From a virus, in the IMG/VR virus record IMGVR_UViG_3300042516_001671, positions 1 through 64,000 of that record: a stretch of 64,000 nt of DNA; one strand, 5' to 3'. A program made the position numbers and the translations under genes. How positions within the stretch are numbered: the first letter of the stretch is position 1; each line of letters starts with the position of its first letter. The notes under the pieces were generated by a model. The model searched no databases. It saw only the letters and a program-made list of their open reading frames with translations, and was not told the origin of the DNA. This document shows, in pieces, positions 1-7,228 of the stretch.

Positions 1-199
1 TATAGCCGGTACAGTTGATGGACTTGGCAACGCGGGAACCGGAGATGGTGCAGGTTAACGATGTGCCGTCAAAGAACACATCGTCTGCCGCCGTAGGCAC
101 AGCAGCACCACCGGCCCCACCTACCGTGTCAGCCCACTTGGTGCCTGCTGTACCGTCCCAAACGTCGGTTGCAAGGCCGCGCCAGAAGCGATCTGCCAC
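1..199 (-). CDS. N-terminus of a large repetitive tail adhesin (partial, runs off left edge)
   Basis: First 66 codons of a protein read leftwards off the window. The start is GTG at 199: the upstream gene stops at 205-203 and its last codons supply an AAGG ribosome-binding stretch. The visible residues (MADRFWRGL, then WDGTAGTKWADT and AADDVFFDG) resemble the W-G-x-NWSDT and DDVVFD blocks of the adhesin at the right end of the window. I infer the N-terminus of that same adhesin, or of a close paralogue, on a circular genome. It would act at the tail tip in host recognition. The reading frame and start are seen directly; the role is inferred from the repeat style. Confidence 0.7.
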   Translation of the reverse strand, partial: MADRFWRGLATDVWDGTAGTKWADTVGGAGGAAVPTAADDVFFDGTSLTCTISGSRVAKSINCTGY

Positions 200-202
200 C
201 GT

Positions 203-475
203 TTACACCTTGTAGTACCAGACGCCCTCAACCTCAACGAGCTTGGCGCCGCTCGGAGGAACTCCTTCCAGCTTCTGGTAGGTTTCGCCAGCAATGTCCA
301 GCGTGGGCGTCTCAGGCTCTACAGGCGGGGCCGTAACGACAGCAATCCAGTTGTCCCGCCGCTGCTCCTTCAGGGCTTGGATCTCATCCTCCGTGAAGGC
401 GTGATCATCAGGAAGGTGCAGAGCATCTCGGAACACCCCGTGAGGGGTGTCGAACTCGAAGTCGATCTTGATCAT
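203..475 (-). CDS. Small conserved-type structural-module protein, 90 aa, unknown function
   Basis: Starts at ATG 475, overlapping the upstream stop as ATGA, so translation is probably coupled. The acidic N-terminal half includes a short charged helix (TEDEIQALKEQRRDNW). The C-terminal half ends in a tyrosine-rich strand (EVEGVWYYKV). No catalytic motif or membrane segment is visible. It lies between a beta-rich protein and the tail adhesin, which suggests a small virion or tail-associated part. I do not recognise the family. Confidence 0.75.
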   Translation of the reverse strand: MIKIDFEFDTPHGVFRDALHLPDDHAFTEDEIQALKEQRRDNWIAVVTAPPVEPETPTLDIAGETYQKLEGVPPSGAKLVEVEGVWYYKV

Positions 476-1050
476 GCCGCATCAAGGCTGAAGGTGTAGG
501 TGACGTTCAGCGTGTCGCCGCTAGCCACAGAACGGTCCCCAGGCGCCGCAAAGTCCGCAGCGGAGAACAGCGTTCCCGTCGTGCCGCCCTTGGTGTTGTT
601 GGAGGTCAGGAATGCACCCCCAATCACTGCGGTGGCGTTGATGTTGAACGACGCAGGAGAGGCCGTGTTGCTGATCACAGAAGGATCTGCGGTGGTGGAG
701 GTGCCGAAGGTACAGGTAGGCCGATTGGCGTTGCTGTAGCCCGTTTCTTCCGTCCAGCCGCCGTGCAGCGCCATGGTGTCGCCAGCAGCGGGGTTGTTGC
801 TGGACGCGGCGCCGTACAGGCCGATGTACCACGTAGTGATCTGAGCAACGCCGCCCAGAGCCGATTCGTTCATGTACTTCAAGCCGACGTTCACCACGAG
901 GTTGTGGGACTCTGCTTCCCACTTCAGCTTACCGTCCGGGCCGATACACTGGATGTGGAACACGCCACCAGCACGAACCCTGTCGGTGGGAGCGGTATTG
1001 CGCTCTACGGTGGCGGCAACAGCATCGCTCGCCTTGGACTTGTTGATCAT
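472..1050 (-). CDS. Beta-rich structural protein, 192 aa, probable virion or tail component
   Basis: Rich in Gly, Thr, Ala and Asn with few charged residues after the first 50, as is usual for phage surface proteins. A motif-like core (WYIGLYG, then MALHGGWTEETGYSNANRP) recurs in phage proteins near capsid and connector genes, from memory and not by search. No enzyme motif is present. It is coupled to the downstream 90-aa gene by an ATGA overlap and sits in the head-tail-fibre run. Function unknown; decoration or fibre-base protein is an inference. Confidence 0.7.
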   Translation of the reverse strand: MINKSKASDAVAATVERNTAPTDRVRAGGVFHIQCIGPDGKLKWEAESHNLVVNVGLKYMNESALGGVAQITTWYIGLYGAASSNNPAAGDTMALHGGWTEETGYSNANRPTCTFGTSTTADPSVISNTASPASFNINATAVIGGAFLTSNNTKGGTTGTLFSAADFAAPGDRSVASGDTLNVTYTFSLDAA

Positions 1051-1059
1051 CTTGTACTC

Positions 1060-1485
1060 CTATGCAAAGCGCAGCAGCGCAGTTGTGGCAGTTGCTGCCG
1101 GAAGTTGAACGGTGAATGTGCCAGAGGCGGTTTTGTCTGCGCCGAAGTCAATGACCGCGATTGCTCGGTTGGCCTTGGATGAGTTGTAGATCAACCCGCC
1201 ACGGCACGTAAACGATGCGCCGGTCCAGACCGGATTGTCGAAGGTGACGTAGGCAGTGGTCCCGGACAGGAGGACTTGCACGTTGACCAGGGTCACCCCG
1301 CCGGTCGTATATCCAGATCCGTTGGGAACCTGCCCTGCCGTTGAAACGCTGTATGCGGTCGTGGCTTGACTCAGGTCGGCGCTTGCCGTGTAAAGGGCAA
1401 ACTTCAAGACATCGGTGTCCAAGTCATGGATACCGAGCCAAGACTCCTGTTTGAACGATGAGCAAAGACCTTGCAGGATAGCCAT
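1060..1485 (-). CDS. Beta-rich structural protein, 141 aa, unknown function
   Basis: Begins with a short conserved-looking stretch (MAILQGLCSSFKQESWLGIHD), then alternating hydrophobic and Thr/Gly-rich strands, including GLIYNSSKANRAIAVIDFG and a TVQLP strand near the end. It is nearly contiguous with its neighbours on the same strand. From memory, proteins of this style lie beside head-tail connector genes in short-tailed phages. No catalytic or membrane signature. Virion component is inferred from position. Confidence 0.7.
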   Translation of the reverse strand: MAILQGLCSSFKQESWLGIHDLDTDVLKFALYTASADLSQATTAYSVSTAGQVPNGSGYTTGGVTLVNVQVLLSGTTAYVTFDNPVWTGASFTCRGGLIYNSSKANRAIAVIDFGADKTASGTFTVQLPAATATTALLRFA

Positions 1486-2139
1486 TTACTTCACCGGATA
1501 CCTTACCTGACCGTCCCGATACGAATCCATCCGGTTCTTTGCGTCACCAAGCTGCTTCAGCAGCAAGATGGACTCACCAAACTGGTTCGTGTACAGCGCC
1601 ACAATGTCCTGCTCGGCCTTCATAAACCGAGCCGCTTCTACCAAGACCGCGTTGAGCAAAGCACTGTCAAAGTTGTCACCAAGCCAAGATGTCCCAGCAG
1701 TGACGATGCTCTCGGGGTAGTAGAAGTAATGCAGTTCTGCCGTGTAGCCTGCCGTCGGGGTTGGGCCCAGGATGAATGTCAGCTCTGTCGGCAGGTTATA
1801 TACCGGGCCAAACAAAGCGTAGTACTTCGGCACTCCCTGCGTCAAAGAGTTTGGATAACTCTCTCGGATGAAGTTCACATCCTTGTTGAGCAGGTACGTG
1901 TAATCCCCGCCGCCCGTTGGAAATACTGCCAAACTGAAGACCGACAGGAAGTCATTAGGCGTTGCCAAGTACTGATTGCCTTGGCTCAAAACACCCGTGA
2001 CGTTCTTTCGCAGCGAAGGAAGCTGCACCGTGTTGTAGATCTTCTGCTCTGCCTGCTTCGTCATCGTGGCAAAGTCAGCCGCCGAGAACGTGTTCTCGGT
2101 GTAATCCTCCACAGCAGTCTTCAGTTCGGTGTAGTTCAC
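1486..2139 (-). CDS. Putative phage head-tail adaptor protein, 217 aa
   Basis: Starts with GTG at 2139, overlapping the stop of the upstream 57-aa gene (GTGA). An alpha-helical N-terminus (NYTELKTAVEDYTENTF and AAQ/AEQKIYNTVQLPSLR-like helices) is followed by a beta-rich middle (QYLATPNDFLSV, YYALFGPVYNLP, LHYFYYPESIV) and a C-terminal helical region (ALLNAVLVEAARFMK). This order resembles the phage adaptor proteins that join portal to tail. It is the second adaptor-like gene of the module, the other lying at 3564-4304. The fold is inferred from memory of the family. Confidence 0.65.
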   Translation of the reverse strand: MNYTELKTAVEDYTENTFSAADFATMTKQAEQKIYNTVQLPSLRKNVTGVLSQGNQYLATPNDFLSVFSLAVFPTGGGDYTYLLNKDVNFIRESYPNSLTQGVPKYYALFGPVYNLPTELTFILGPTPTAGYTAELHYFYYPESIVTAGTSWLGDNFDSALLNAVLVEAARFMKAEQDIVALYTNQFGESILLLKQLGDAKNRMDSYRDGQVRYPVK

Positions 2140-2309
2140 GCCATCGGCCCCCGGGCCATGAAGCCCTTGGTCTGCGCCTTGCCGCCGCGCACCTTAATGC
2201 CGGAGGTCTTCGGCTCAGGAGCGGGGGAACTGGCGATGTTGCCCACCACCACACGCGGCATGGGCGCGGGAGCGTTCACCACCGGGGTCGGTACGGACTT
2301 GGCCTTCAT
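2136..2309 (-). CDS. Small basic protein, 57 aa
   Basis: Encodes 57 residues with Pro/Ala/Val in the first half and a basic Gly/Lys end (IKVRGGKAQTKGF). The start ATG at 2309 overlaps the upstream stop (ATGA), and its own TGA overlaps the downstream GTG start, so it is coupled on both sides. One of a series of tiny Lys/Gly-rich proteins in this operon (see also 2306-2479 and 4301-7228). Function unknown; DNA or capsid contact is only a guess from charge. Confidence 0.65.
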   Translation of the reverse strand: MKAKSVPTPVVNAPAPMPRVVVGNIASSPAPEPKTSGIKVRGGKAQTKGFMARGPMA

Positions 2310-2479
2310 TTCTTCCCCTTGCGCCCGACCGGGCCCTGATTGGCAACACGAGCCATGCCAGCGCCCATCTTGAGCAGCATGTCGTTGGTGACCCCGCCCT
2401 TGGCGAGCTTGGTCTTGGGTTTGCCCGGGTGCATCGCCGCCTCATGCTTGTGGACGGCTTGTTTGGGTGTCATCTTCAT
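2306..2479 (-). CDS. Small basic AKGG-type protein, 57 aa
   Basis: Start ATG at 2479 preceded by AAGGAG. The product is Lys/Gly-rich with a KLAKGGVTNDMLLKMG core and a basic tail (GPVGRKGKK). It shares the A-K-G-G-[VT]-T signature with the C-termini of 5705-6124 and 6126-6398, so it belongs to the same loose family of small phage proteins. It overlaps the next gene by ATGA. Function unknown. Confidence 0.7.
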   Translation of the reverse strand: MKMTPKQAVHKHEAAMHPGKPKTKLAKGGVTNDMLLKMGAGMARVANQGPVGRKGKK

Positions 2480-2492
2480 GGGTTTCTCCTTG

Positions 2493-2918
2493 TCAGGCGA
2501 CCGTTACTGTACCAACTTCTCCCAGACCCACCAAGGTGTTTGGGGTCAGGAGCGCATCGAAATCTCTTGCACCACCTATAGGGTTCCAGCCCCATTGGAT
2601 GACCAGCATGCCCTCTCCAGGGAAGCCATCTTGGAACGGCCCAGTGCCGGAAACGGTGTCAGTTTGAAGACCGTTGGTGCCTGACTGATACCAAGTGTTC
2701 GTGTCAGGACGCGGATCGCGGATGGCCTGAGGGTCGCTGACGGGGAAGGTTCCTAGCAATAATTGGGGGTGATCCATTGACCAACATTGGGGACACGCAC
2801 GAATTTGCGTCTGCTTGGTCTTGACTACTTCATTTTTTAGTTTCTTTAACGGAAACCTAAAATTACAATAATCACAGAACCCAAAGGCCTTGGCGCCATT
2901 CGCAAACCGATTAGCCAT
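2493..2918 (-). CDS. Zinc-ribbon structural-module protein, 141 aa
   Basis: Four cysteines in two CxxC pairs (C15/C18 in FCDYC and C42/C45 in CPQC) frame a short basic loop and would bind zinc. A conserved-looking segment follows (HPQLLLG, then DPQAIRDPRPD). The C-terminal half is Gly/Thr-rich. From memory, such proteins lie between adaptor genes in related phages. Its ATG at 2918 overlaps the end of the upstream HNH gene by 8 bases, suggesting that the HNH gene was inserted just before it. Exact role unknown. Confidence 0.7.
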   Translation of the reverse strand: MANRFANGAKAFGFCDYCNFRFPLKKLKNEVVKTKQTQIRACPQCWSMDHPQLLLGTFPVSDPQAIRDPRPDTNTWYQSGTNGLQTDTVSGTGPFQDGFPGEGMLVIQWGWNPIGGARDFDALLTPNTLVGLGEVGTVTVA

Positions 2919-3561
2919 TTGACACCTCGAACTTGTTCTTTTTCGAGATGTTTTCTACCCCAAGCATTACGCGAAGATTTGAAGGGACATGAAGCCCCGA
3001 CACCAATTTTCCTTGTAACGGAATAACGTGATCTACGTGCCAAGGCTCTTCGTTGTGTCGCGTCAACATTGCAGCAATAGAATACATGCAGCGAATGCGG
3101 AGCTTGTCATGTTCCGTCAGCCATTTTGGCGTACGCTGTTTAACAGCTTTTTTACGCATCGTGGCTAGGTAGATAATATGCGAGTGGGCTCTTGCGCGGT
3201 ACTCTTTTTTCTGCGCCAACCGAGCAGTTTTGTTCACTTCGTAGTCAGCTTTTTTGATAGCTGCAAGACGTTCTTTGTTTGCTTCTCTATAAGCCTTTTT
3301 TACCTCTGCTATTCGCAATTTGTTAGCTTCGTAATATGCCTTCTGGTACTCAGAACTGTTGACGCGTTGCGTAGCGTTGTACTCTTTATAGTACGTTTTT
3401 AGCTTTTCTGCGTTGGCTGCGGCGTACGCTTTTTGTTTCTGCCGGGCGTACTCTTTATTTTCTTCAGCCCATTTTTTACGGGCGGCGTCTCTCCGCTCGC
3501 GGTTTTCCGCGTTGTACTTTTTGTAGTAGGCTAGCGCCTGCTCGCGGGTTTTGAATGCCAT
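2911..3561 (-). CDS. HNH endonuclease, probable homing type, 216 aa
   Basis: The C-terminal part carries an HNH nuclease core: HVDHVIPLQGKLVSGLHVPSN followed by N-x3-K-x-N (ENISKKNKF). The N-terminal 120 residues are a Lys/Glu/Ala/Tyr-rich helical region with imperfect repeats of the form [KE]-x-YYEANK-x-R. I start it at ATG 3561, where the phage-like reading begins (MAFKTREQ); an upstream in-frame extension overlaps the adaptor gene. Its bases are clearly richer in A/T than its neighbours, and it sits between two virion genes. Both points are typical of a mobile homing endonuclease. No intron or intein is evident. Confidence 0.85.
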   Translation of the reverse strand: MAFKTREQALAYYKKYNAENRERRDAARKKWAEENKEYARQKQKAYAAANAEKLKTYYKEYNATQRVNSSEYQKAYYEANKLRIAEVKKAYREANKERLAAIKKADYEVNKTARLAQKKEYRARAHSHIIYLATMRKKAVKQRTPKWLTEHDKLRIRCMYSIAAMLTRHNEEPWHVDHVIPLQGKLVSGLHVPSNLRVMLGVENISKKNKFEVSNG

Positions 3562-3563
3562 GA

Positions 3564-4304
3564 TTACCCGATGAACATCTGCCTCGGTACGAACCGTACC
3601 GCCGCCTTCTCGCGGTCTTCGCTGGAGGCTCGATCCCAATCCTCGTCATACTGCGCCTTCAGAACCTGCATACGCTCCATGGCGCCAGGGATCTTCATCG
3701 ACAGGTAGTACGCCAGCCCAGACACGAGGCAGGGCAGGAAGCGGAAAGGGATGTCCTGCGTAGCGGTGCCGCCGTCTCCAGCATCTTGGATGCGCCGCAA
3801 GTACCAGTACACAAACTGATACACGCCCGTCTGATCCGGCGTGGGCCACACGGTGATGCTTGGCAAGGCCGTGGCGCTGGGGGAGTAGCTGCTTCCGACA
3901 GGGTAGGCCGCGCCGGAGTTCCGGTTCACTAGTACCTGGATAGGTCTCGCCTGCTGGAGCTTGTTTGGGATGGAGGAGTACGTGCTGATGCTGATCCGCG
4001 TGATGGTCAGATCAACCTGCGTTGAAACGTTCCCTGCCCCCGTGCGGATGACATGCTCCAGAAGATCCACGGTGTCTGACGGCAGCGTGTAGGTGTTGGT
4101 CCCCTGTACCAGGGGGATCATGCCCTGGTTAAAGGTCCACATGTTTACACCACGGTTCGCCCAATCTGCAAACAGCAGGTTCAGGGATCGCCGCGCCGTG
4201 CGCAGGTCGTAGCCCGTGCGAAGCTCGGATCCGCAGCGTTCAAACGCTTCCTCGACCGCGTCATTGAGGTCGAGGTTGAACGTGGTAGCTCCTGATGTAG
4301 TCAT
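3564..4304 (-). CDS. Head-tail adaptor / packaged-DNA stabilisation protein, P22 gp4-like
   Basis: 246 residues. An N-terminal helical region (DAVEEAFERCGSELRTGYD, LRTARRSLNLLFADW) is typical of the podoviral adaptor that binds under the portal ring. A beta-rich middle follows (TNTYTLPSDTVDLLEHV) and a C-terminal helix region (CLVSGLAYYLSMKIPG, then MQVLKAQYDEDWDRA). Family assignment is from memory of this pattern. It overlaps the next gene by ATGA. The HNH gene lies immediately downstream, so the connector block has been interrupted there. Confidence 0.75.
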   Translation of the reverse strand: MTTSGATTFNLDLNDAVEEAFERCGSELRTGYDLRTARRSLNLLFADWANRGVNMWTFNQGMIPLVQGTNTYTLPSDTVDLLEHVIRTGAGNVSTQVDLTITRISISTYSSIPNKLQQARPIQVLVNRNSGAAYPVGSSYSPSATALPSITVWPTPDQTGVYQFVYWYLRRIQDAGDGGTATQDIPFRFLPCLVSGLAYYLSMKIPGAMERMQVLKAQYDEDWDRASSEDREKAAVRFVPRQMFIG

Positions 4305-4534
4305 CGGAATCTCGCGGTCTTCTGGGCAACGCCCTTGGGCTGCTTCACGAACTGCTTGCCTGCGGCCTTACCAGCACGCTTGGCCCTGGTCGTTGCGGCG
4401 TACTCGGCAGGGGACAAAGCGGCAATCGCGGCTTTAGGCAGATACCGCTCCCCCGTCTTGGAAGACGGTTTCCCAGACTTGGTCTGCCATTCTTGGCTTG
4501 TCCAGTCGCGGAGCGATTTCTGCGGGGACTTCAT
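4301..4534 (-). CDS. Small Lys/Ala-rich protein, 77 aa (DUF5872-like from memory)
   Basis: The sequence reads MKSPQKSLRDWTSQEW, then SGKPSSKTGERYLPKAA, then SPAEYAATTRAKRAGKAAGKQ. I recall this layout in small uncharacterised phage proteins, possibly DUF5872. It is basic throughout, with no membrane segment. It ends in ATGA overlap with the adaptor gene. A histone-like or capsid-interior role is conceivable from charge only. Confidence 0.75.
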   Translation of the reverse strand: MKSPQKSLRDWTSQEWQTKSGKPSSKTGERYLPKAAIAALSPAEYAATTRAKRAGKAAGKQFVKQPKGVAQKTARFR

Positions 4535-4535
4535 G

Positions 4536-4814
4536 TCAGTCCTTGTACGAGCCGCCCTTGGCCTTGTACTGCTTCGCCAGAAGCTGTGCCTTGCGTGCGG
4601 ACCACTGGCCCGCTGCCGTGCCCTGGGTCGCTTGGCCCTTGATGCGCTCGAAGAGCGCCTTCCGCATCCCGGGTTTGGTGTAGTTGCCTGCGGCGTTGAC
4701 CTTCGTCTCCCCGCCTTCGGCGTAGAGATCCACCTTGTCCCCGTCCTTGCGACGGATGACCTTGGGCTTCTTCAACTCCGGGCGGATGGCGCCCATGCCG
4801 CGTGAAATCCTCAT
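4536..4814 (-). CDS. Small basic virion-module protein, 92 aa
   Basis: Begins MRISRGMGAIRPELKKPKV and ends ARKAQLLAKQYKAKGGSYKD. The middle has LYAEGGETKVNAAGNYTKPG, again the aromatic-A-x-GG signature of this gene cluster. The start at ATG 4814 follows the upstream stop by one base; a second ATG at 4796 is possible. From memory this is a widespread small protein of short-tailed phages with no assigned function. Confidence 0.75.
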   Translation of the reverse strand: MRISRGMGAIRPELKKPKVIRRKDGDKVDLYAEGGETKVNAAGNYTKPGMRKALFERIKGQATQGTAAGQWSARKAQLLAKQYKAKGGSYKD

Positions 4815-4815
4815 C

Positions 4816-5703
4816 TCAGTACACCTTGCACGGCCTGACACCGCGCTGCTCGCAGCCCGAACCCTTGACGCTGCCGCCAGAGGCATAGGTCTTGACCTTG
4901 CCGCCCTTGCGGAATTCCACCTCCTCCTCATCCCGGGTGCGGGAGCGCGGAGATTCCTTGGCCCTCTCCTTCCGAAGGATGGGCCTCTCTGCCTTGGCTT
5001 CTGCTGCAGCCTGGGAACGTCCCGTCCGAGCTTCTTGAACTGCCTTGCGGCTTGCGGCGCCCCTGACAGCAGAGGTCGCTGCTTCCATCTCCTGTGCCGG
5101 TGTAAACCTGCGTCCAGTCTCAGAGGTGGCTGCCGTCGATCTCATGGGAGTGCCGCGCCCGATAGAGCCAGAACTGATGTCCTGCGCCAGATCCTTTGCC
5201 AGCCCTTCCTTCAGGGTAGACATCGCCCGGCGCTCAGCCCCAGCCCTTTGGGCGGCTTCCATTGCGGGCTCGTCTAGGCGACGGAGAGCTTCAGCAGCAT
5301 CCCGAGCCTTCTTGGCCCTGTAGAGACCATATCCAAGCCCACCAGCAGCCGCCGTGGCGCCTGTAGCCGCCATAACTTTCTTGGCGGTATCGCTGAGACC
5401 AGAGCCTACGCGCTCCATACTAGATGGAGGAGAGGGTTCGGGACGGTTGGCGGGGGCGCCAGGGATCTCAGCACGACCAGACGGAGCGGTGCTTGCTTCT
5501 TGCGGCCCTCGGGCTCGCATATCAGAGGCGCTCGACGGTGTCCGCCCGGTACGATCTGCGTTCAGAAGATCCCGCAGGGTTTTGTCCGCGCCGTACTTAC
5601 GGCGGAAGTCAGCGAGTTCCTCGCGGCTAACGAGGGCTCGACCCTTATCATCTCTGCCCCGGCCTTGCACCGGGCCGGTGTACGTGGTTTTGGCGTATGA
5701 CAT
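4816..5703 (-). CDS. 295-aa low-complexity protein with AxGG C-terminal motif
   Basis: Start ATG at 5703, with AAGGA about ten bases upstream inside the end of the preceding gene. Residues 1-100 are Arg/Pro/Ser-rich. A short Ala/Gly hydrophobic stretch near residue 115 (VMAATGATAAAGGLGYGLY) could be a membrane-active segment, followed by a long Ala/Arg/Glu helix. The C-terminus reads KGGKVKTYASGGSVKGSG then CEQRGVRPCKVY, a variant of the motif shared with the next two genes. Function unknown; a small internal virion protein is possible. Confidence 0.65.
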   Translation of the reverse strand: MSYAKTTYTGPVQGRGRDDKGRALVSREELADFRRKYGADKTLRDLLNADRTGRTPSSASDMRARGPQEASTAPSGRAEIPGAPANRPEPSPPSSMERVGSGLSDTAKKVMAATGATAAAGGLGYGLYRAKKARDAAEALRRLDEPAMEAAQRAGAERRAMSTLKEGLAKDLAQDISSGSIGRGTPMRSTAATSETGRRFTPAQEMEAATSAVRGAASRKAVQEARTGRSQAAAEAKAERPILRKERAKESPRSRTRDEEEVEFRKGGKVKTYASGGSVKGSGCEQRGVRPCKVY

Positions 5704-5704
5704 C

Positions 5705-6124
5705 TCACACCATCCTTCCCTTGGTATGGCCCTTAGTAACACAGCCATCGGCGCGGGTCACCCCACCTTTGGCGTAGCCCTTGATGCTGCCGCCTTTAGC
5801 TTTCCCATCAGCAGGCAAATCAACGGGTTTCCCGTATCCGGCGCGATTGCGAGATGTGCGCCCAGCATACTTTGTGCCTTTGGGGTACTGATCAGCAACT
5901 TGCTGCTCCGCGTCCTCAGCCATTGATTCATACATGTTTTCAATGTGCCGCCTTGCAGCATCAGCCGCTTGGCCTTGCTTTTTCCCAGCCAAATGCGCTG
6001 TTGTCTGCCAAATTCTTGAACTTGGAGACGAGCTTTCTTCTACTTTGTTGCGCAGTTTCCGAGCGCGCTCTGACTGCGTTTTTGACGTTTCATTCCATTC
6101 ACCTGGGCCAGCATAAGTAGCCAT
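5705..6124 (-). CDS. 139-aa protein with conserved AKGG-VTRADGC C-terminal motif
   Basis: A charged helical N-terminal region ends in a C-terminal block (AKGGVTRADGC, then VTKGHTKGRMV) that is identical to the end of the next gene, 6126-6398. The codons for the last residues (GRMV-stop) contain AGGA and so form the ribosome-binding site of the following gene. The gene body does not resemble that neighbour, so only the C-terminal tag is shared. Function unknown. Confidence 0.75.
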   Translation of the reverse strand: MATYAGPGEWNETSKTQSERARKLRNKVEESSSPSSRIWQTTAHLAGKKQGQAADAARRHIENMYESMAEDAEQQVADQYPKGTKYAGRTSRNRAGYGKPVDLPADGKAKGGSIKGYAKGGVTRADGCVTKGHTKGRMV

Positions 6125-6125
6125 T

Positions 6126-6398
6126 TCACACCATCCTTCCCTTGGTGTGCCCCTTGGTCACGCAGCCATCAGCGCGGGTGACGCCTCCCTTGGCATACGC
6201 CTTGGTCATGCCGCCTTTGGCCTTCTTCGTTGGCTTGGGCATCGGCTCCATCGGAGCCATTCCGGGCTTGCCGTAGTCACCGCGCTTGATCTTGCGCTCG
6301 GTGGTCAGGCCCTCTTCTTCATAGTCACGAAGCTCTTCTGCCGTGGCGCCACCACGGCCTGCAGACCGACCACCACCGACATTGACTTGCGTTGCCAT
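6126..6398 (-). CDS. 90-aa protein with the same AKGG-VTRADGC C-terminal motif
   Basis: A Gly/Arg/Glu-rich N-terminus (GGGRSAGRGGATAEELRDYEE) is followed by a Pro/Met/Lys linker and the C-terminal tag AYAKGGVTRADGC then VTKGHTKGRMV. The tag is the same as in 5705-6124. Its stop region again carries the AGGA used by the next gene. One of at least five neighbouring proteins with an A-x-GG tail. Function unknown. Confidence 0.75.
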   Translation of the reverse strand: MATQVNVGGGRSAGRGGATAEELRDYEEEGLTTERKIKRGDYGKPGMAPMEPMPKPTKKAKGGMTKAYAKGGVTRADGCVTKGHTKGRMV

Positions 6399-6407
6399 GT
6401 TTACTCC

Positions 6408-6737
6408 TCAGCAGGCTTTGCCGCCCATTGCCATCTTCACCATCTTGCCCCTGGTCTTGCCCTTGGACTCGATGCCGCCGCCCTTGGCGAACGGCTTGCC
6501 CTTGGCTTCCGCCATCTCATGCTTGATCATGGGCTTGGGAGCGCCCTTCTTTTTCATGAAGGCCACTTCCTTCTTCATCATGGCAGGAGATTCTTTCTTC
6601 ATGGTCGGGCCTCCTTCGGCCTTGTGAGCTTCAAACTTCCGGCCTACGGCCTGGGGGATTCCCGTCTTCTTGGCGAAGCTGGGGCTGTGCGCGACAGCAC
6701 GCATGAGGCGTGCCTGAGGTTCAGATTTGTACGGCAT
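6408..6737 (-). CDS. 109-aa Lys/Met-rich protein with AKGG tail
   Basis: Opens with MPYKSEPQARLMRAVAHSPS and FAKKTGIPQAVGRKF, which I recall as a common small phage protein. The middle is an unusual Lys/Met-rich stretch (MMKKEVAFMKKKGAPKP). The end is FAKGGGIESKGKTRGKMV then KMAMGGKAC, a further variant of the shared tail. It overlaps the upstream membrane protein by 17 bases. Function unknown; strongly basic. Confidence 0.75.
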   Translation of the reverse strand: MPYKSEPQARLMRAVAHSPSFAKKTGIPQAVGRKFEAHKAEGGPTMKKESPAMMKKEVAFMKKKGAPKPMIKHEMAEAKGKPFAKGGGIESKGKTRGKMVKMAMGGKAC

Positions 6738-6972
6738 GAGGCTTGCTCCTCAGCGTGTCAATCTTGGCTTCAATCCGGTCAAAGCGTTCGATCAACTCCT
6801 TCATGTCCTGCCGAAACTCTGCGCGAGTGATGTGGTCCCGGGCGACTTCCTCACGGGTCCGGTTCAGCAGGATGCTGAGCCTATCAAGCTCTCTGAACTT
6901 GGATGCCATGAAGAAACCCACAACACCAATCAACACCGTCAGGATGGCGTTCCAAATGACCGTTGCTTCCAT
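6721..6972 (-). CDS. Small membrane protein with coiled coil, 83 aa
   Basis: One hydrophobic segment at residues 5-23 (VIWNAILTVLIGVVGFFMA) is followed by a charged helical region up to the end (DRLSILLNRTREEVARD, FRQDMKELIERFDRIEAKI). This is a single-pass protein, probably N-out or N-in with a cytoplasmic coiled coil. Similar small proteins are sometimes called holin-like, but there is no proof here, and better holin candidates lie at 55360-56276. Confidence 0.7.
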   Translation of the reverse strand: MEATVIWNAILTVLIGVVGFFMASKFRELDRLSILLNRTREEVARDHITRAEFRQDMKELIERFDRIEAKIDTLRSKPHAVQI

Positions 6973-6973
6973 G

Positions 6974-7228
6974 TCAGCAATTCCATGCCCTCAGGGATTT
7001 GTTGATGCGGGAGTTGGGGTCGTTGGCCGTCTTGGATGAAGTGAGCTTCTTCTTCATGCCTTTCATCCTGGCGCAGAATGAGTCCCTTCGGGGACCGCCT
7101 TCCGGTTGCGGAGCTTTGAGCCCAGGCTTGCCGGGATTGGCAGCGTTGTAAGACGCCCGCCCCTTGGCATTGAGCCCCCCTTTGGGGTTCTTGCCTTCAG
7201 AACGCTGCCAAGCGGGGGTCTTAGCCAT
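6974..7228 (-). CDS. DUF6321-like small basic protein, 84 aa
   Basis: Contains WQRSEGKNPKGGLNAKGRAS, then SFCARMKGMKKKLTSS, and ends RINKSLRAWNC. I recognise this layout as the DUF6321-type protein found in phages and some bacteria, by memory and not search. It is basic, with two cysteines near the middle and end. It overlaps the upstream gene by 8 bases. Role unknown. Confidence 0.8.
   Translation of the reverse strand: MAKTPAWQRSEGKNPKGGLNAKGRASYNAANPGKPGLKAPQPEGGPRRDSFCARMKGMKKKLTSSKTANDPNSRINKSLRAWNC

Noticed and set aside
6721-6972. Holin
   Set aside because: Single membrane segment far from the endolysin; better holin candidates adjoin the lysozyme at 54848.
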